Source of the DNA: Eopsaltria australis
Lineage: Eukaryota > Chordata > Aves > Passeriformes > Petroicidae
Direction: 5' to 3'
DNA length: 64,000 bases
NCBI GenBank assembly: GCA_034509425.1
Contig: JAVTVJ010000076.1
Span: 1,736,001 to 1,800,000 of the forward strand
Positions 37,641 to 50,315 of this stretch are shown here, one piece after another; position 1 is the stretch's first letter; each line of letters starts with the position of its first letter. The notes under the pieces were generated by a model. That model ran no database searches. It was given only the letters and a program-made list of their open reading frames with translations, and was not told the DNA's origin. Made by a program: the position numbers and the translations under genes.

Positions 37641-40600
37641 AAGAGTATTTTTCCATTGCATCAGATCACCAAACCACTCACTGAACTCTTATCTAGATAA
37701 TCCCTGAGCATGATGGAAGTCAGGAGCAGAAGGAGGGGAGCAGTAGCATCTCTTTCACTACAGTATCAGCACTGGACTTGAACTGCCCTCCATAATAGGC
37801 CTAATTAATTAATGATCTAACCCGTTTCTCCCAGTCTTTTGACAAGTTTTCTTATTCTGAGATGCAAGTCAGCAGTTTACTAAAATCACTTATTTGCACG
37901 AGATTTTGCCTATTCTAGGCAAAAAGATCATCCATCCACTGCACCCCTGAGGTGAGGTTTATGTCCCAACTCTTGAGGGGTACTCTGCTGTCCTTTGCAA
38001 AACCAGCTGAGTTTCATGCCATGGAGTTTGAGTGCTGCCTCAGTCATGGCTGTGCCAAGTGTGGTCGTAGTGCACACATTCTCTATGCATGCACCTGTGT
38101 GACTTGGGAAGCCTGAGTCACCCAGAAGGCTGTCAGTGATGCTTGCCCTGCCTGGCTGAGCACCCTCAGAAGTTAGTGACAAGGACATGTTCAGTGCAGC
38201 AAGGTCTGTGGACCGTGTGTACTTGGCAGGTAACAAGGTATTTCCAATCCACCACAGGCTGTTACTGCCCAGTCGGAGCTGGAGAACTGAAGACAGTCAT
38301 GAGTCATTTCTCTATCAATTGCTAAAGTGAGATGAAACAAGGTAAGTTCCCATTCAAAAACTAGCTGTTTTGTGTTTATTTGTATGTATTGCTGCCTGTA
38401 GGCCATGAAAAACTGGCATACTCCTATTTGAAGAAGGGTGAAAAAACAAAATATATTTGCAATCAGAAATCTTAGCAGCCATCCTTTCTATTACTGCTAT
38501 CTATAAATCAGCTGAAGTCCTACATAGTTTTGAAATAGGTGTGCAGGGGGTGAATAGACGTGTGCTACTGCCTAGTGTGACTTAGTTGTGTGACTTCAAA
38601 GTTAGATTCCAGTTAAACTATGTGTACCAAAGGACCCTGTGCATATAACAAGTATTCAGTATTGCTTTTCCACACTGAGTTTTGAAAACAAACACTGGAT
38701 GCTTTTTCTTTTTTTCTTGTTTTTTTTTTTTCCTTTTATTTCTTCCCTTGTTACTCCAAGATGCCTGAGGATTATACAACTAAAATATGTCAAGACCTTG
38801 TCAGTTGGTAGGACTTTTTTCTGAAATGTTGACAACCCAAAACCTTCCAGTTTTTGATCAGACCTGAAGTCTGGCAGGAAAAAAATGTAATGTCTTCTCC
38901 TTGAAAACTTTCTGTCATTGCCTTCCTGTTTATCACTAACTTCATTTTCTAATTGTTTTTACTCCTTTGATATCAGACCACAAAAAAAAACGGAGTCTGT
39001 CTTGGACTCTTTCTCTTTTACCTTGTTTTACATATGAAATTAAAAAGCTTTTTATCTGAGACTGTTCCTTAGCTCTTTTGAGACATAGATGCAATCTGAC
39101 TTCAATCCAAATTGCAGGTTTTGCGAGTGCACTTTGTTTGTCTCAATTTACAGGGGATAAAGGAGTCTATTATCAGCTCTGCCATTCACTCCTTGCATCC
39201 TGGCAATTATGAAATGCAGGACACACCATTGCTGGCTGTTACTGCACTGGAGGAGGTGACACCAGAGACAAGGGCATGTGTAACCTGAAGCCAAATGGCT
39301 GCTGGCAGAGCAGCAGATGGGCACATACTGACCAGGTCAAAATTCAGTTTGGAAATCAGAAGGCAGTTCCTAACCTGAAGGCTATTGGGTTATCCTAAAG
39401 AAGGGGGGAAAGCTTGGACTGCCCTATCGTAGGAGGATTACAGGGAGCCTGTTTGCCACAGCCCAGTCTGAGCTCAGTGACCCAGGGGTGCATCTCCAGG
39501 CTTTCAATTCTGCATGTATATAAAATATATGAAGAGCAAGTAGCCTAATTTAGACTCATATTTTGAATAACCCTTTGAAAGAGCCTCTTTCTTTCTGTTC
39601 CCACTGTTTCCCAAACTAGGAAGCCTAAGAACCATACTAACTTATGCCACTGGATTTAAAATTGCCTATTTTCTGAATGCTGCTAAACTATGAAAATAAG
39701 AGTAGGCTGTTCATTTCTGTTATTCAATAGCTGATATATTTTTTTCTTTAAAGAGACCAAATTTTCTCTTCAGGGAAAATTTTAACTTACTTAGTGTTGG
39801 CTTTAATAGACTAAATTGAGTGTCAGAAGCTGCTGCTTCTGTTTTTAGTCTGTAAAGCTACTCAGTTAGTTGTCTTGAATCTATGTCATCTTTAAACATG
39901 AGACTTTTAGCTTCAAATACATTTGAGAAACTTTCAGGAAGCCATTCAGTGAATATTCATTCATTTTTCTGACAAAAAAAAAAGGAAATGGTCCCATAAA
40001 TTCTATATGTATTTTCTAAAATACCAACAAAAATGTTATGTCCAAGATGGTTAAAAGGAGTTTCCACTTATTTTGAGGTGCCTTAGGACATGCCAATGCT
40101 CTAAATTTGTGCCACAGAAGACTTTGGAACATCAGCAAACACAGGATTTTTGACAGTCCCAATACACACAGTTTTGGACAATATCAATATGAATAGGGGT
40201 GATTTCACTTCTATAAATGCAAAATTGTAAGAATGAGTTGATGTGTAATACTCTGAATTGGCACACCTGCATTGTATGGCTTGAGGTAGCAGGTGATTTT
40301 TTCTGAAGTCGTCATAAACACAAAATACAGCACAAAAGCACAAAAAACTTGTCTGTTAAAATCAGCAGGATTGATTAGTCAGGAGGCAGGGATGGGGCAG
40401 AGGAGGCTCCAGGTCTCCAAATTTGAGCCTGTTTTCTAAGTCATGTCAGATGTGAGCCAGTTCAGGAGATGGAAGTGGTACCATGTCAAAAGCGTGGGAA
40501 GTGCTGCAAACCCTCACTTATCTGTAGTGCAGCAGAGATGTGTTAATCACCACAAAGCAGATGCACCACCCTCACTGAGATTGACCTCTGCATTTTTTTC

Positions 40601-43600
40601 ATTCACCCTTTTAGAGACATATGCAAAAATTATGGATTTTACATGTAATTTTTTGCCAGCAGTTGGAGTTACATGTCAAAGCATCATTCTGAGCCTTAAA
40701 AATTACAAAACTATCATCTCTATTTTTTTCTTTCTTCTGCCTTGTGTATTTTGTTTTCTTTTTTGTTCGGTTGGTTTGTTTGGTTTTTGGATTTTTTTTT
40801 CATCTTTCTGTCCTAGTTTTCCAGTTCTCATTTCTGTTTTGATTCTCCTTGTATTATTCCCTCTTGCAAGCAATTTTTGCTTTATTGGAAGCAATACCAG
40901 ACCTATAACAGAGCTGCAGGGCTTGCATTAACTTCAGGATTGCTTCACATCACTTTGAGTAAGAAGCTGAGGGGTAGTTTCCCACTGTGTCTTTGTACTC
41001 CTCATCTGTTATCTCTAGTTATTGTCTTTGTCAGTAAAATCCAGAAACGCCAGAGGTTTATGTCCAAAAAGGAGACAGAGGAGTCCTGCAACTTTATTCG
41101 AATGAAGGGAGAGACTCAACTGGGGCACCTGCCCACGGGGATTTCTCTCTTGAGGTTTTGGAGGGCACAACCTCCTTTTATCCTAAACTCCTGGCTGTAT
41201 GTTGCCCTCTTCCTTTCCCCATTGGTGAAGCACTGCGAAGGTACAGCCCTCCTGAACCACCTACCACATATTCCCCACTAGAACCTACTGTTTTACCCCA
41301 AAGCTCAGAAGTTCAGGCTAGTGCAGACCCTTGCCTGTTTCAGACCCCAAGGTTCTGGGCTCTGCGACAAACCTGCTGCCCAAAGTCAGTGGAGACATAA
41401 AGACCCATTTCAAAGATGTTAACACCCAAACCTTCACCCACCAAATTGTTTGTAAAGACAGTACCTTTCCTCTCGTCTAGCACATGAATAATCACAGGGG
41501 TACAGAGCACAAAGGTTAGGGGTTGTCACTTTATTTTGTTTTTGTACAGGACCTCCCCCCAATAGAGTCCAACAACTCCTAGGTACTGTTGCACCATAAA
41601 CAATGCATTATTTAATGTATTTTTTAAGTTGGATAACATGTAAGTTTGAAACTTACAAAACAGGAAAAGAAGGTTTCTGTAAGAGTGAAAATCCATATTT
41701 TTTCCAGCTTTTAACCCTGCAGACCTGATTGTTTTCATAGTGATAATGTTCTTGTGTTGATCCACATTCGATAGAGATGCCTTCACAAAGCATCCCATAC
41801 TGGAAACTCCCAGTGGCCTCTGGAGACATGTGCAGTGGTGATCTTGTATACAATTTACATTTATTTACACTTGCCCTATTTTCTAAACAGTGTTGAGATG
41901 GGAGAAGAGGAATGAGGCTTGAAGCATTGAGCCACACCCTGGTACATTTTCTTTGCATCTGACTTCCATTTTACATGAGTATAAAGAGATTCATGAAGCT
42001 GCAATCTGGAGCAGAGTCTGGCCCATCTGTTTAAGAGACAGTATAAATCCATCTTTTCACTCTGCCTCACAGTACGTGAATGCTTGCATGAGAAGTTAAA
42101 AATGCAGAATACATTAATGCAATCCTGAAATACTTCCCATCACAGAAACATCTGAAAGGCACTGTCAGGGGCACCTTTCAGGCTTGCATCAAATATCACC
42201 TGATTCACAGTTACCCCAAATGATGATGATTTCAGTGTGGTGATTCCAAGGCCGTGACTGATTTTAGTATACCGGAGTATGGTGGTTCCCTTTCTGAACA
42301 CTGACACTGTTTAACAAAGCATAGGAATTTTTGTTCTGATGAAACCAAGTGTTGCTTAAATGATGCACACCTCACTTCTGGTTTTACAATGTGTGCATTA
42401 AAATGCCCTTCTGATTTCCTGCTCACCAAAGCAGTAAGGAATCAGACATTCTCTCCAGGTAGTCCACAACTTTGCTGAAAAACTCTGCTCACAGAACATG
42501 AAAACAACTTTCTTTTGTGTGCTGAATGCCTCTTGGAAGGACACTTTCAGATTTTAATGTTATTTGGAATAATTTGGAATTAATGTAATGCTTCTCTATT
42601 CAAGAGAGAAGACCTCTTGTCTCCTCATCTGCACAGTAGTCTTTAGCACCTGCTCAAGGTAGTATCAACATCTCTTCGAGGAGGTACCAACAAAGCAGTG
42701 CTTCACAAAGTAACACCACTACTCATTGTGCCAGAGCTCTGGGACTTGCAGCCTGACGTGTCACCATCTTGAGCTCCTGTTCAACAGCAGCCTCAAGCCA
42801 GCACATGGGACATGCACAGACGACACAGTGCTGGTCCAGGCACAGGGCTTGCAATCACCCTGCTCAGCTCTTCAGCAGCAGCTGAAGGATGCCCTTTTGC
42901 CTCTGCTCCCATGATCTTATTGCAGTTATCTAATCTGGTCTTTAATCCAGGTGTCTGCCATTTATCAGCGCAGCACAAATACAGCAATGGGCCAATCTTT
43001 CCTAGACAGAGTAGAAAAGTTGAATGTCCTCAGAAGATGACCTGCCTGATGATCCTATTCAAGGCAATGACTAGTTCACATCCAAACAGTGTAATTTCTC
43101 ACTTAAATTAATGTAATGCCTGATAGGGTGTATTTCAGAAATGACTATTTGAAGCTTTATTTGGATTTTCCCCACTGGGTTCTGCACTGCTTTGATGCCA
43201 CAGTTTTTGGATAAGATAATTGTAAAGAATTGTCAAGCTCTGCTCAGGAATTACATGCATACAAGAAAGCACTTGATTGCTAAACATATTTATATTCACC
43301 ACTTCAGAGCAATACTTGCATTCTCATTTGCGTAAGGATGCATCCATGCCTCTTGCAGTTGTGGCCCGAAGTCCTTGCTGTGTGTGGGAGGAGTGAGATT
43401 CTATAGCAAAGAAGCAAGGAGAGAGTTTGTGTGCTTTAACTCCTGCTAACTTCTACTGAAGTCACTGGGTTGTGACCATGCAGACTAAGTTGGCTTTTCC
43501 TTGTTCTCTCTTCCTTCCCAAATATATAAGACAAAATAAATCTTAGCAGAGATTTCTCTGCTTTCTGCTTGAACACTATGGTCTCCTCAACATTCTTCAG

Positions 43601-43764
43601 GTAGAGATGAAAATCTGACAGTAGGTTCCTGCAGGAGCAGGAGACCATGTCCATGCACAGGGAATCTTGTCTTTCTGAGCCACAGCATGGGACAGAGAGA
43701 TTGCAGGCTTTAATGAACAGCATTTGGGGCCTTCTCTTCCATTCCCTGAAAAGGAAGAAGTCCA
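32241..43764. other. Intergenic, right of CTSC, no gene recognised
   Basis: AT-rich DNA without supported exons, CR1 or clear LTRs. A long A run lies at 37594-37642, and T-rich tracts at about 38703-38740 and 40720-40805. ORFs reach 162 residues (40443-40931), but their composition is low-complexity or random. Confidence 0.6.
37594..37642. repeat. Long A-rich homopolymer
   Basis: 34 A, one G, then 14 A. I see no recognisable retroposed gene or target duplication beside it. Confidence 0.92.
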
Positions 43765-44110
43765 AAATACATAGGATCATGGGATGATTCAAAGTGGACT
43801 TTGGGCATCTCCACTCCCAGCAACCTGGCCAAAGCATGATCTCTGAAAGAGGTCAGCTTGCTCAGGGCTTTATGCAGTTGGGTCTTGAAAACCTGCAAGG
43901 ATGGAGTGTACAGAAACTCTGGGTCCTTGTACCACTGCTTGACTGTCCTCGTGGTGAAAAAACTGTTCCTAATATCCAGTCTGAATATTGTCTGTTCTCC
44001 CACCATGCTCTCCTACGGGGACCTTGGCTCTGTTGTCATGAGGACACCACAAGAAAAACCTTGCCCATCATCTTTCTGCAGTGCTGTAAGGGGCAGTGAA
44101 GCCATTTTAC
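43765..44110 (-). mobile_element. CR1 LINE fragment, diverged
   Basis: The plus strand begins ataggatcatgggatgattc (inverted CR1 3' end). It continues tgggtcttgaaaacctgcaa, ggatggagtgtacagaaact and ggtgaaaaaactgttcctaa, matching the inverted reverse-transcriptase C-terminal region. It is decayed, and the right boundary is approximate. Confidence 0.8.
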
Positions 44111-46019
44111 ATAACCACCAGCAGAGGCATGGGGCATGTGATGCCTGCCTATTTAGAAGTGCAGTGATCTCTTTACCCCATATCCATGCTGCAGGAACAG
44201 ATTGAATGCAGAAAGAGACTGTAGGACGGCTTGTGAGTTATAAGCAATGCTGAAATGGCCTGAGGATATGGAAAAGCAATCAGGCCTCTTTCAGTGTTGT
44301 CATCCTGTGGACAGGAAAGTGCTTTCTCCAGTGCTGGGAATGGGCACAGCTGTCACCTGAGCTTCCTGCACTGCTCTCCAGCAAGGTGTCCAGCTGGCTC
44401 CTGAAGCACAGCTCTCTGGAGGTTTTCTGGTGTGTTCTGTCAACCTAGTGGGATTACCCTGTGTGTGATGCCATGCTTTTTGGTTGTTCTGAGGCCTTGG
44501 GGTGGAGGGAACATTCTAAGTTCCATACTGCAAGGACTTTTCCCTATGACAGTGAGTGCAGCTTTGTGCGGATGACAACAGAAGGGTTAAACTTCCATGT
44601 GATGCAGTTGTAAAGCAAAGAAAGAAACCCCAGCTGTGAGGTTTGTCCTGAGATTAGCAGTGTTGATGCAACAGTTTTGCAAACCCTTAACTTGGGTGAT
44701 ATTTCTGCTACAAGGTTGTCCTCCCCCATTCACAGGAGAGACAAAATGCTGTCCCAGCTTTGGCATCTTGAAAGGCTCTTTTATAGCAGAAGGCAGTGAA
44801 TCTGGCTGTGTACTTCATTTTTACAAAAATAAATGATACTTCTGTCCGATGAAATACCACATCAAGTGATCTTATGCCCTCTTTGATTCACTATGGCAAA
44901 AGGAATCAGCCTTCTATTTCAGTGTGTAGTTCATTGCTCTCATGCTCATTCTTGCTTTGCTACTTGTTTCTCTACCTTTGGAGTTTCTCTACTTCCCTCA
45001 CTTAGATCCTCCTCTCTTCCAGGCAATCATCTTCTTGCCTGTGGAAGAACTGCTGAACACAGACTGCAGAGAGCCTTCATTGCTGAGTGTGCAATGTGAG
45101 CAAGTCCTACTGCAAACTGGAGGTTAGCATAGGTACCCAAAAATACGGTTTGTGCGTGATGTATTAAAATATTTAGGCAGTCAGGATTACTTTTACAATC
45201 CTATGATTGCTCCTTACCTAGTTGGAACTATTTGTTAATCATTGGCATTTAAAGTCCATGAAACCCAGCATGTGCCTTCATTTTAGGAAGATTATAAGGA
45301 AATTTTTTAGCCAGTTGAACACATAGTTATTGAGCAAGATCTTGTCTAGAAAAACATGCATATTGCAAACTAAGGGCTTTCTCATGACAAATTTTGCAAT
45401 ATATTTTCTTTGTTCTGCAGTATGACATTTACTTTGGTATTTCTACTACACTTATTTTGCAGATGCTGTCTTTGGCCTGAGTTTTTTGTTTTTAAGGAGG
45501 CATGAGAAAAACAAAATCAGAAGACATGTGCATGTTATCAACACTAGATTGACTTCTTTTTTATCAGTCATCTATAATTTTGCTGGCTATTAGCTTACAG
45601 GTGAGACTTTGGGGTGGTGATTGGGTTGCGTCCTCTGCCTAAGCTGCCTATGCAGAGAGCTCACTACATCTGTCCAGGATAGAGTCACAACAGTCAAGGT
45701 CTGGTTTCATTATGCACAAGAAAAAGAAGAAAAACCAAGAAATTCCATAAGGGCAGAACAATGAAGACCAATATTTTGTTTTTAGACATAGCCCTCAAAG
45801 AAGTTTGAATACTGACTATTATTATCTTGTCAGAATCTAGGATGCTGCAGGCAAACTGATATGCCTGAATACCTCATTACCTAAAGAGACATTTGGGACA
45901 AATAATAGATGGGAGAAGAAAGGAAAAAGGTGTAACTTAGGGCTCTGACAAATATCCCTGTTCTTGCTGTTGCTGTCTCAGCTATGCTGGCAGAACAGAC
46001 CTGCATGATGCATATGCCC

Positions 46020-46057
<38 letters not shown>

Positions 46058-47635
46058 CCAGGCTTGCTAGACCACAGCCTGGCATATGAGCTCAGGCTGA
46101 GGCTCGAGGGGCAGGGATGGGTTACCCAGGACAGAAGGTTTCCCACAAGCCATGGGGAAAGTGACTGTAGTGCTCAGATAATCCAGTTGCATATTAAAAC
46201 TTGCAGCTCATCAGCCTCCAGGAATAGCTTAAAGCTTTCACACAGATGTGAACCCAAGCATGTTTCCATGGATTTAATGTTCAGTATAATGGTCCTTCAC
46301 AAGAAGGGAGTGCGTATGAGAGATTTGTTTCCCTAAAGCAGTCAATAAAAATGCAATGTGTTTTTTTCTCCCTAAAATACTGCATAGCACTAAAATGCTG
46401 AAGTGGTACTGAATGATACTTAATATCTGAATTCCTGAGTTTTCCAGGCACATTGCTAAGCAGCCCTTGAGAAGCACACTGATATTTTTGTGAGCAGATA
46501 ATTCCCCATGGCTCTGGCTGAAGAGATACTCTCCCTACCTGACCTGGGCTGAGCTCTCCCGTTGCTCTCTCCTTTGCAAGGAAAGCTTGGCACAGGTAAT
46601 ACACAATCAGAGCACTGTGCCAAGCTCTGCTCCAAAGTCTTGGGCAAAGCAGAGTGCATGGGGTTTAAAATACCATCCCCTGGTCATGGAGAGAGCTGCT
46701 GCTGAAAGGGCAACAATTCATCCAGTGGCACCCACTTCTTTTGTGTTCTTGGCTTGCCAGAAGCAGCTATTGTTACCCAGCAGCCAGACTGGACAAAGTC
46801 TATTTGGTTAACGTGAAGTTAACATTTGCAGTGTGTGTGGGTGGAAGCATAGAAGCTTGAAATCACCATTAACACAGAGTAAAAAGATCTCACTATAAGG
46901 AATAAGCCTGAAGCTTTTTCTTTTCTCTTTTTTGCATGCAGAAAAAATAATTCTGAAATAATCTTAAAAACTTCTGAACTGACTTCATGCAATCTTGCCA
47001 AAAGGCTTTCAGACAGAATTTTGGCAGGGTGTTTGATAGAATATGAACTAAGAAATTAAGCACTCAAAGAAGAATTTGGGCTATTTACATTAGAAAAGCT
47101 GAACTCTTTTTAGCAGTACATCAAAGAGCATAATTAACCTCTTCCCTAAATTGTTGTTTTTCTTTCTAGTGATTCTCCTTTTTATGGCATGAAGGTTGAC
47201 AGTGGATGATTCTTTTGGTAGAGTGTTTTTAAATATTTTTTATAATTTAAAATAGTGTTTGTAGAGTAAAACTCTCTTGGTCTGGATGTTCCCATGCTTT
47301 TTACTTTCACCAGTACACAAAGAATATGAAACATCAGTCCAGTGAGATTTTAAATTCCTATTGCAGAAGCAGAAGACAGCATGGGTAGTGGTGCAAATAA
47401 CTAAGTGTGAAGTTTCTTGTTGCTGCCCTGGTGATTAGCTGCCATCCCAGAGGGCTGCGTGGTTTTACAGTTCATGTGCCTTGCTGAGAAGGTCTCAGTA
47501 CCTGGTTTGCTACTGGATCTTTTTCTCATGGAGCTGGAACCAGATCACATTTATGGGCCTTGCTGACTTCTAGGGTGCGAAGAACATGATCCCAGTGTAC
47601 ACCTGTGAAAAATTGTTTTCATTTAAAATATATTT
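44111..47635. other. Intergenic, no gene recognised
   Basis: AT-rich, with a CA microsatellite at 46023-46055. No supported gene. Confidence 0.6.
46023..46055. repeat. (AC)16 microsatellite
   Basis: Uninterrupted AC dinucleotides, likely length-polymorphic. Confidence 0.95.
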
Positions 47636-48122
47636 TGTAGAATCACAAAATGTCCTGGATTGAGAGGGACTTTCAAGATCATTTAATTCCAAGCCCCCTG
47701 CCATGGACAGGGAGGTGTTCCACTGATCCAGGTTTCTCAGAGTCCTGTACAATCTAGCCTTGAACACTTCTGGGGATAGGGTATCCACAACTTCTCTGGG
47801 TAACTGTACCAGGCCCTCACCACCCTCATAGTAAAGAAGTTTTTTCCTAATATCTAATCTAAACCTACTCTCTTTCAGTTTGAATCCATTGCCCCTTGTC
47901 CTGTCGCTACATGCTCTTGTAAAAAGTTCCTCTGTATCTTTTCTGTGGGATCTCTTCAGGTATTGGAAGGCAGCAATTAAACCTTCTCTTTCCCAGGTGG
48001 AACAGCCTCAATTCTATCAGCTTTTCCTCATAGGAAAGGTTCCCTATCCCTCTAATCATCTTGGTGGCCCTCCTCTGCACTTGCTCCAAGAGGTTGATGT
48101 CCTTCCTGTGCTGGGGATGTCA
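47636..48122 (-). mobile_element. CR1 LINE fragment (3' end)
   Basis: The plus strand starts tagaatcacaaaatgtcctg and continues ccttgaacacttctggggat, taatatctaatctaaaccta, ccccttgtcctgtcgctaca and ggtggccctcctctgcactt. This is a textbook inverted CR1 3' end. Minus-strand translation at 47907-48089 gives the CR1 RT-like VQRRATKMIRG..LSYEEKL peptide. It is 5'-truncated and inactive. Confidence 0.95.
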
Positions 48123-49802
48123 CTGGTTTTATTTTAAAAAATCAAAATGAACATAGGTTTTTCTAAAGAATGAGCTGCCAACCAAGACTTTAATGACAAA
48201 ATGATCTAGTTTTAAGATAAAACGTGCAGTGATGTAGCATAGAGAATCATTCTTGAAAAACAATTTTAACTAACACCTCATTTCATCCTCCTTTGGAGTG
48301 CTGTGACAATTCACATTCACAATAATGAGAGCTACACACACATCTGCCATGTGTTTATCAGGGCACAGCTTCCATGGCAGCTTAATGTATAGTGAAGTCT
48401 CCCTAATTTGGAAGGGGGGAGGAAGTGGACAGTGGTAGAAGGATGTCTGTGTAAGCCACAAGCTCATCATGTGACTGTGTACAACTCATATGTAATCATG
48501 CAAGCTCGCCACCAGTGGAGCTGGGCAGTCCTTCAACATTTTGATTCATCAAGGGAGAAACTAGACATGTTCTTATAGGTGGTCCCAAACTGGCAAAAAT
48601 GATAGAGGAATGTGATCTCTGCCTGTTGCTTGAGAGCCTAATCTTCCACAAGGACTTACATTTATCAAAATCAGAGTGACCCAGCTGGAGCCCAAGCCAT
48701 TATGTCTGCCTCGAAGGGACAATACCAAGCATTAAATGTGAGAGCTGAATGGACAAACTGCAGGCATTCATGGCATCTCCACTAGCCAGCTCTGCTCAAT
48801 ACTGTTCATGGATTTTCCTGACCTGTTGCCTATTTGGTTTTCAAGCAGCCTTTGGCTGTCTTCTGACTGTGGTAGCAAAAAAGGTAATGAAATTTATTAT
48901 TCACCAGTGCTTCAGGGATATACGCAAGCCTAGCTGCAAATAAAGTGTTTCTTGGAACATGATGACTGCCTTCATGCACATTGATGATCGTTGCTGTGTA
49001 ATAACAGAAACCAGAGAAAGGAGCAATGGGTACACTTGAAATAAAGGAAATAAAGACCAAAGGTTTGTTAAAGTAGCTTTGCAAAATGAGGGTTTAGTAA
49101 TGAGCTGGGAAAAGAGGAAGTGCAGTTGAAACCAGAGAGCAAATGTGATAAATATGATAGTGTTCCTTTTACAGATAGTTTTGTAGATTTTGTGCAAAAA
49201 GAGAAAAAAAAAGTGATTAATGCATCCTACAAACCCTGCATTTATGATTAGTAGATCTAATTAAATGAAATATTGCTGCTCAATTTAAATTGCTTCAAAA
49301 TAGACTAAGGCAATAAGCTAACTAGCAGCCAGATTTCAGAGAAGATTGCTGAGGCATTCAAACCACAACTTAATGCCTTGTGACTGACTTCAGGAGGATG
49401 ATTAAGTCTTGATTCATGGTTCTGGGGACAGCAGCCAGCAACCACTTCCTCTGATGTGCAGTGCACTGCTTCGAGCAGAGAGTGCTTATTGCATGCTTTC
49501 ACAGAACTGTTGCAAGTGCTTTCTACTGGCCCTTGCACTGGTGTTGCCCATAAACTCAGGTGGAGCAGCTTCTTTCTTACACTTATTACAAGACACAAAA
49601 CTTGTGTAGCACTGCTGGCAGGTGGTTGCTTGCCTGCTCTGGGGAATTTACTGCCTTTAATTTTGATGAATGACCATTTGCTAAAGGGAAGATGATGATG
49701 ATATCTATCTATTTTTTTTTTGCCAGTGCATTATTGACAACATGATTGATGCCAGGTTGTAGGAAGCTGTAAGTTTGTGTGCTTAAATAAGGCACATAAG
49801 TT
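48123..49802. other. Intergenic, no gene recognised
   Basis: No gene or repeat identified. Confidence 0.55.
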
Positions 49803-50315
49803 TGTTGGATAAAGTGCCATAAGATGGTTAAAAGTTCACTGTAGTAATGGATAAATAAAAGAACTTATGGAAAATGAAGGAATAACTAACCTGCAGGAAC
49901 CAAGAGCCATGACCCAAGAAGAAAGAACAAGAGAACATTGTAAATCAATCTATAAAACCAAAGAACAACTTTGCTTGAACTTTGTGTTCATTGGCTCAGT
50001 AAAGCACTCACTGATAGGCTGTCATTGCCCCTTATTCACATAAGCTACTTCCTCTTAGGGCATGCACAATAAAATCAGCGTCCACTGTATCTTTATATTT
50101 AAACTGAGACTAGAGAATGAAAACCAATGACTGTAGATTTAAGTTGTTACGTATACAGGAGATGATGGTTTTTTATTGTTGAAGTGTATAAAAATGAGCA
50201 CTTGGCACGCTGAAGGTGTGCCGGTTTTGTGGATTCATCACCTAGCACCCATCTCTGCACAGATATTAAATGAGATCAAATATCTCAACTCTGTGTGTGG
50301 ATAGCTTCTTGTACA
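49803..50315 (+). mobile_element. Candidate ERV solo LTR
   Basis: The segment has a TGTTGG start and TTGTACA end. It carries TATAAAAA near 50189-50196, a GCACGCTGAAGGTGTGCC stem-like block just after it, and ATTAAA near 50266 followed by GTGTGTGG. That is the order U3 promoter, R, poly(A) signal and GU-rich U5. It resembles avian ERVK-type LTRs. No matching 6-bp target duplication is evident, and the 5' edge could be at 49758. Confidence 0.45.

Noticed and set aside
40443..40931. 162-residue plus-strand ORF with a hydrophobic C-terminal half
   Set aside because: The hydrophobic part comes from T-rich low-complexity DNA. There are no splice or domain signals and no recognisable homologue.
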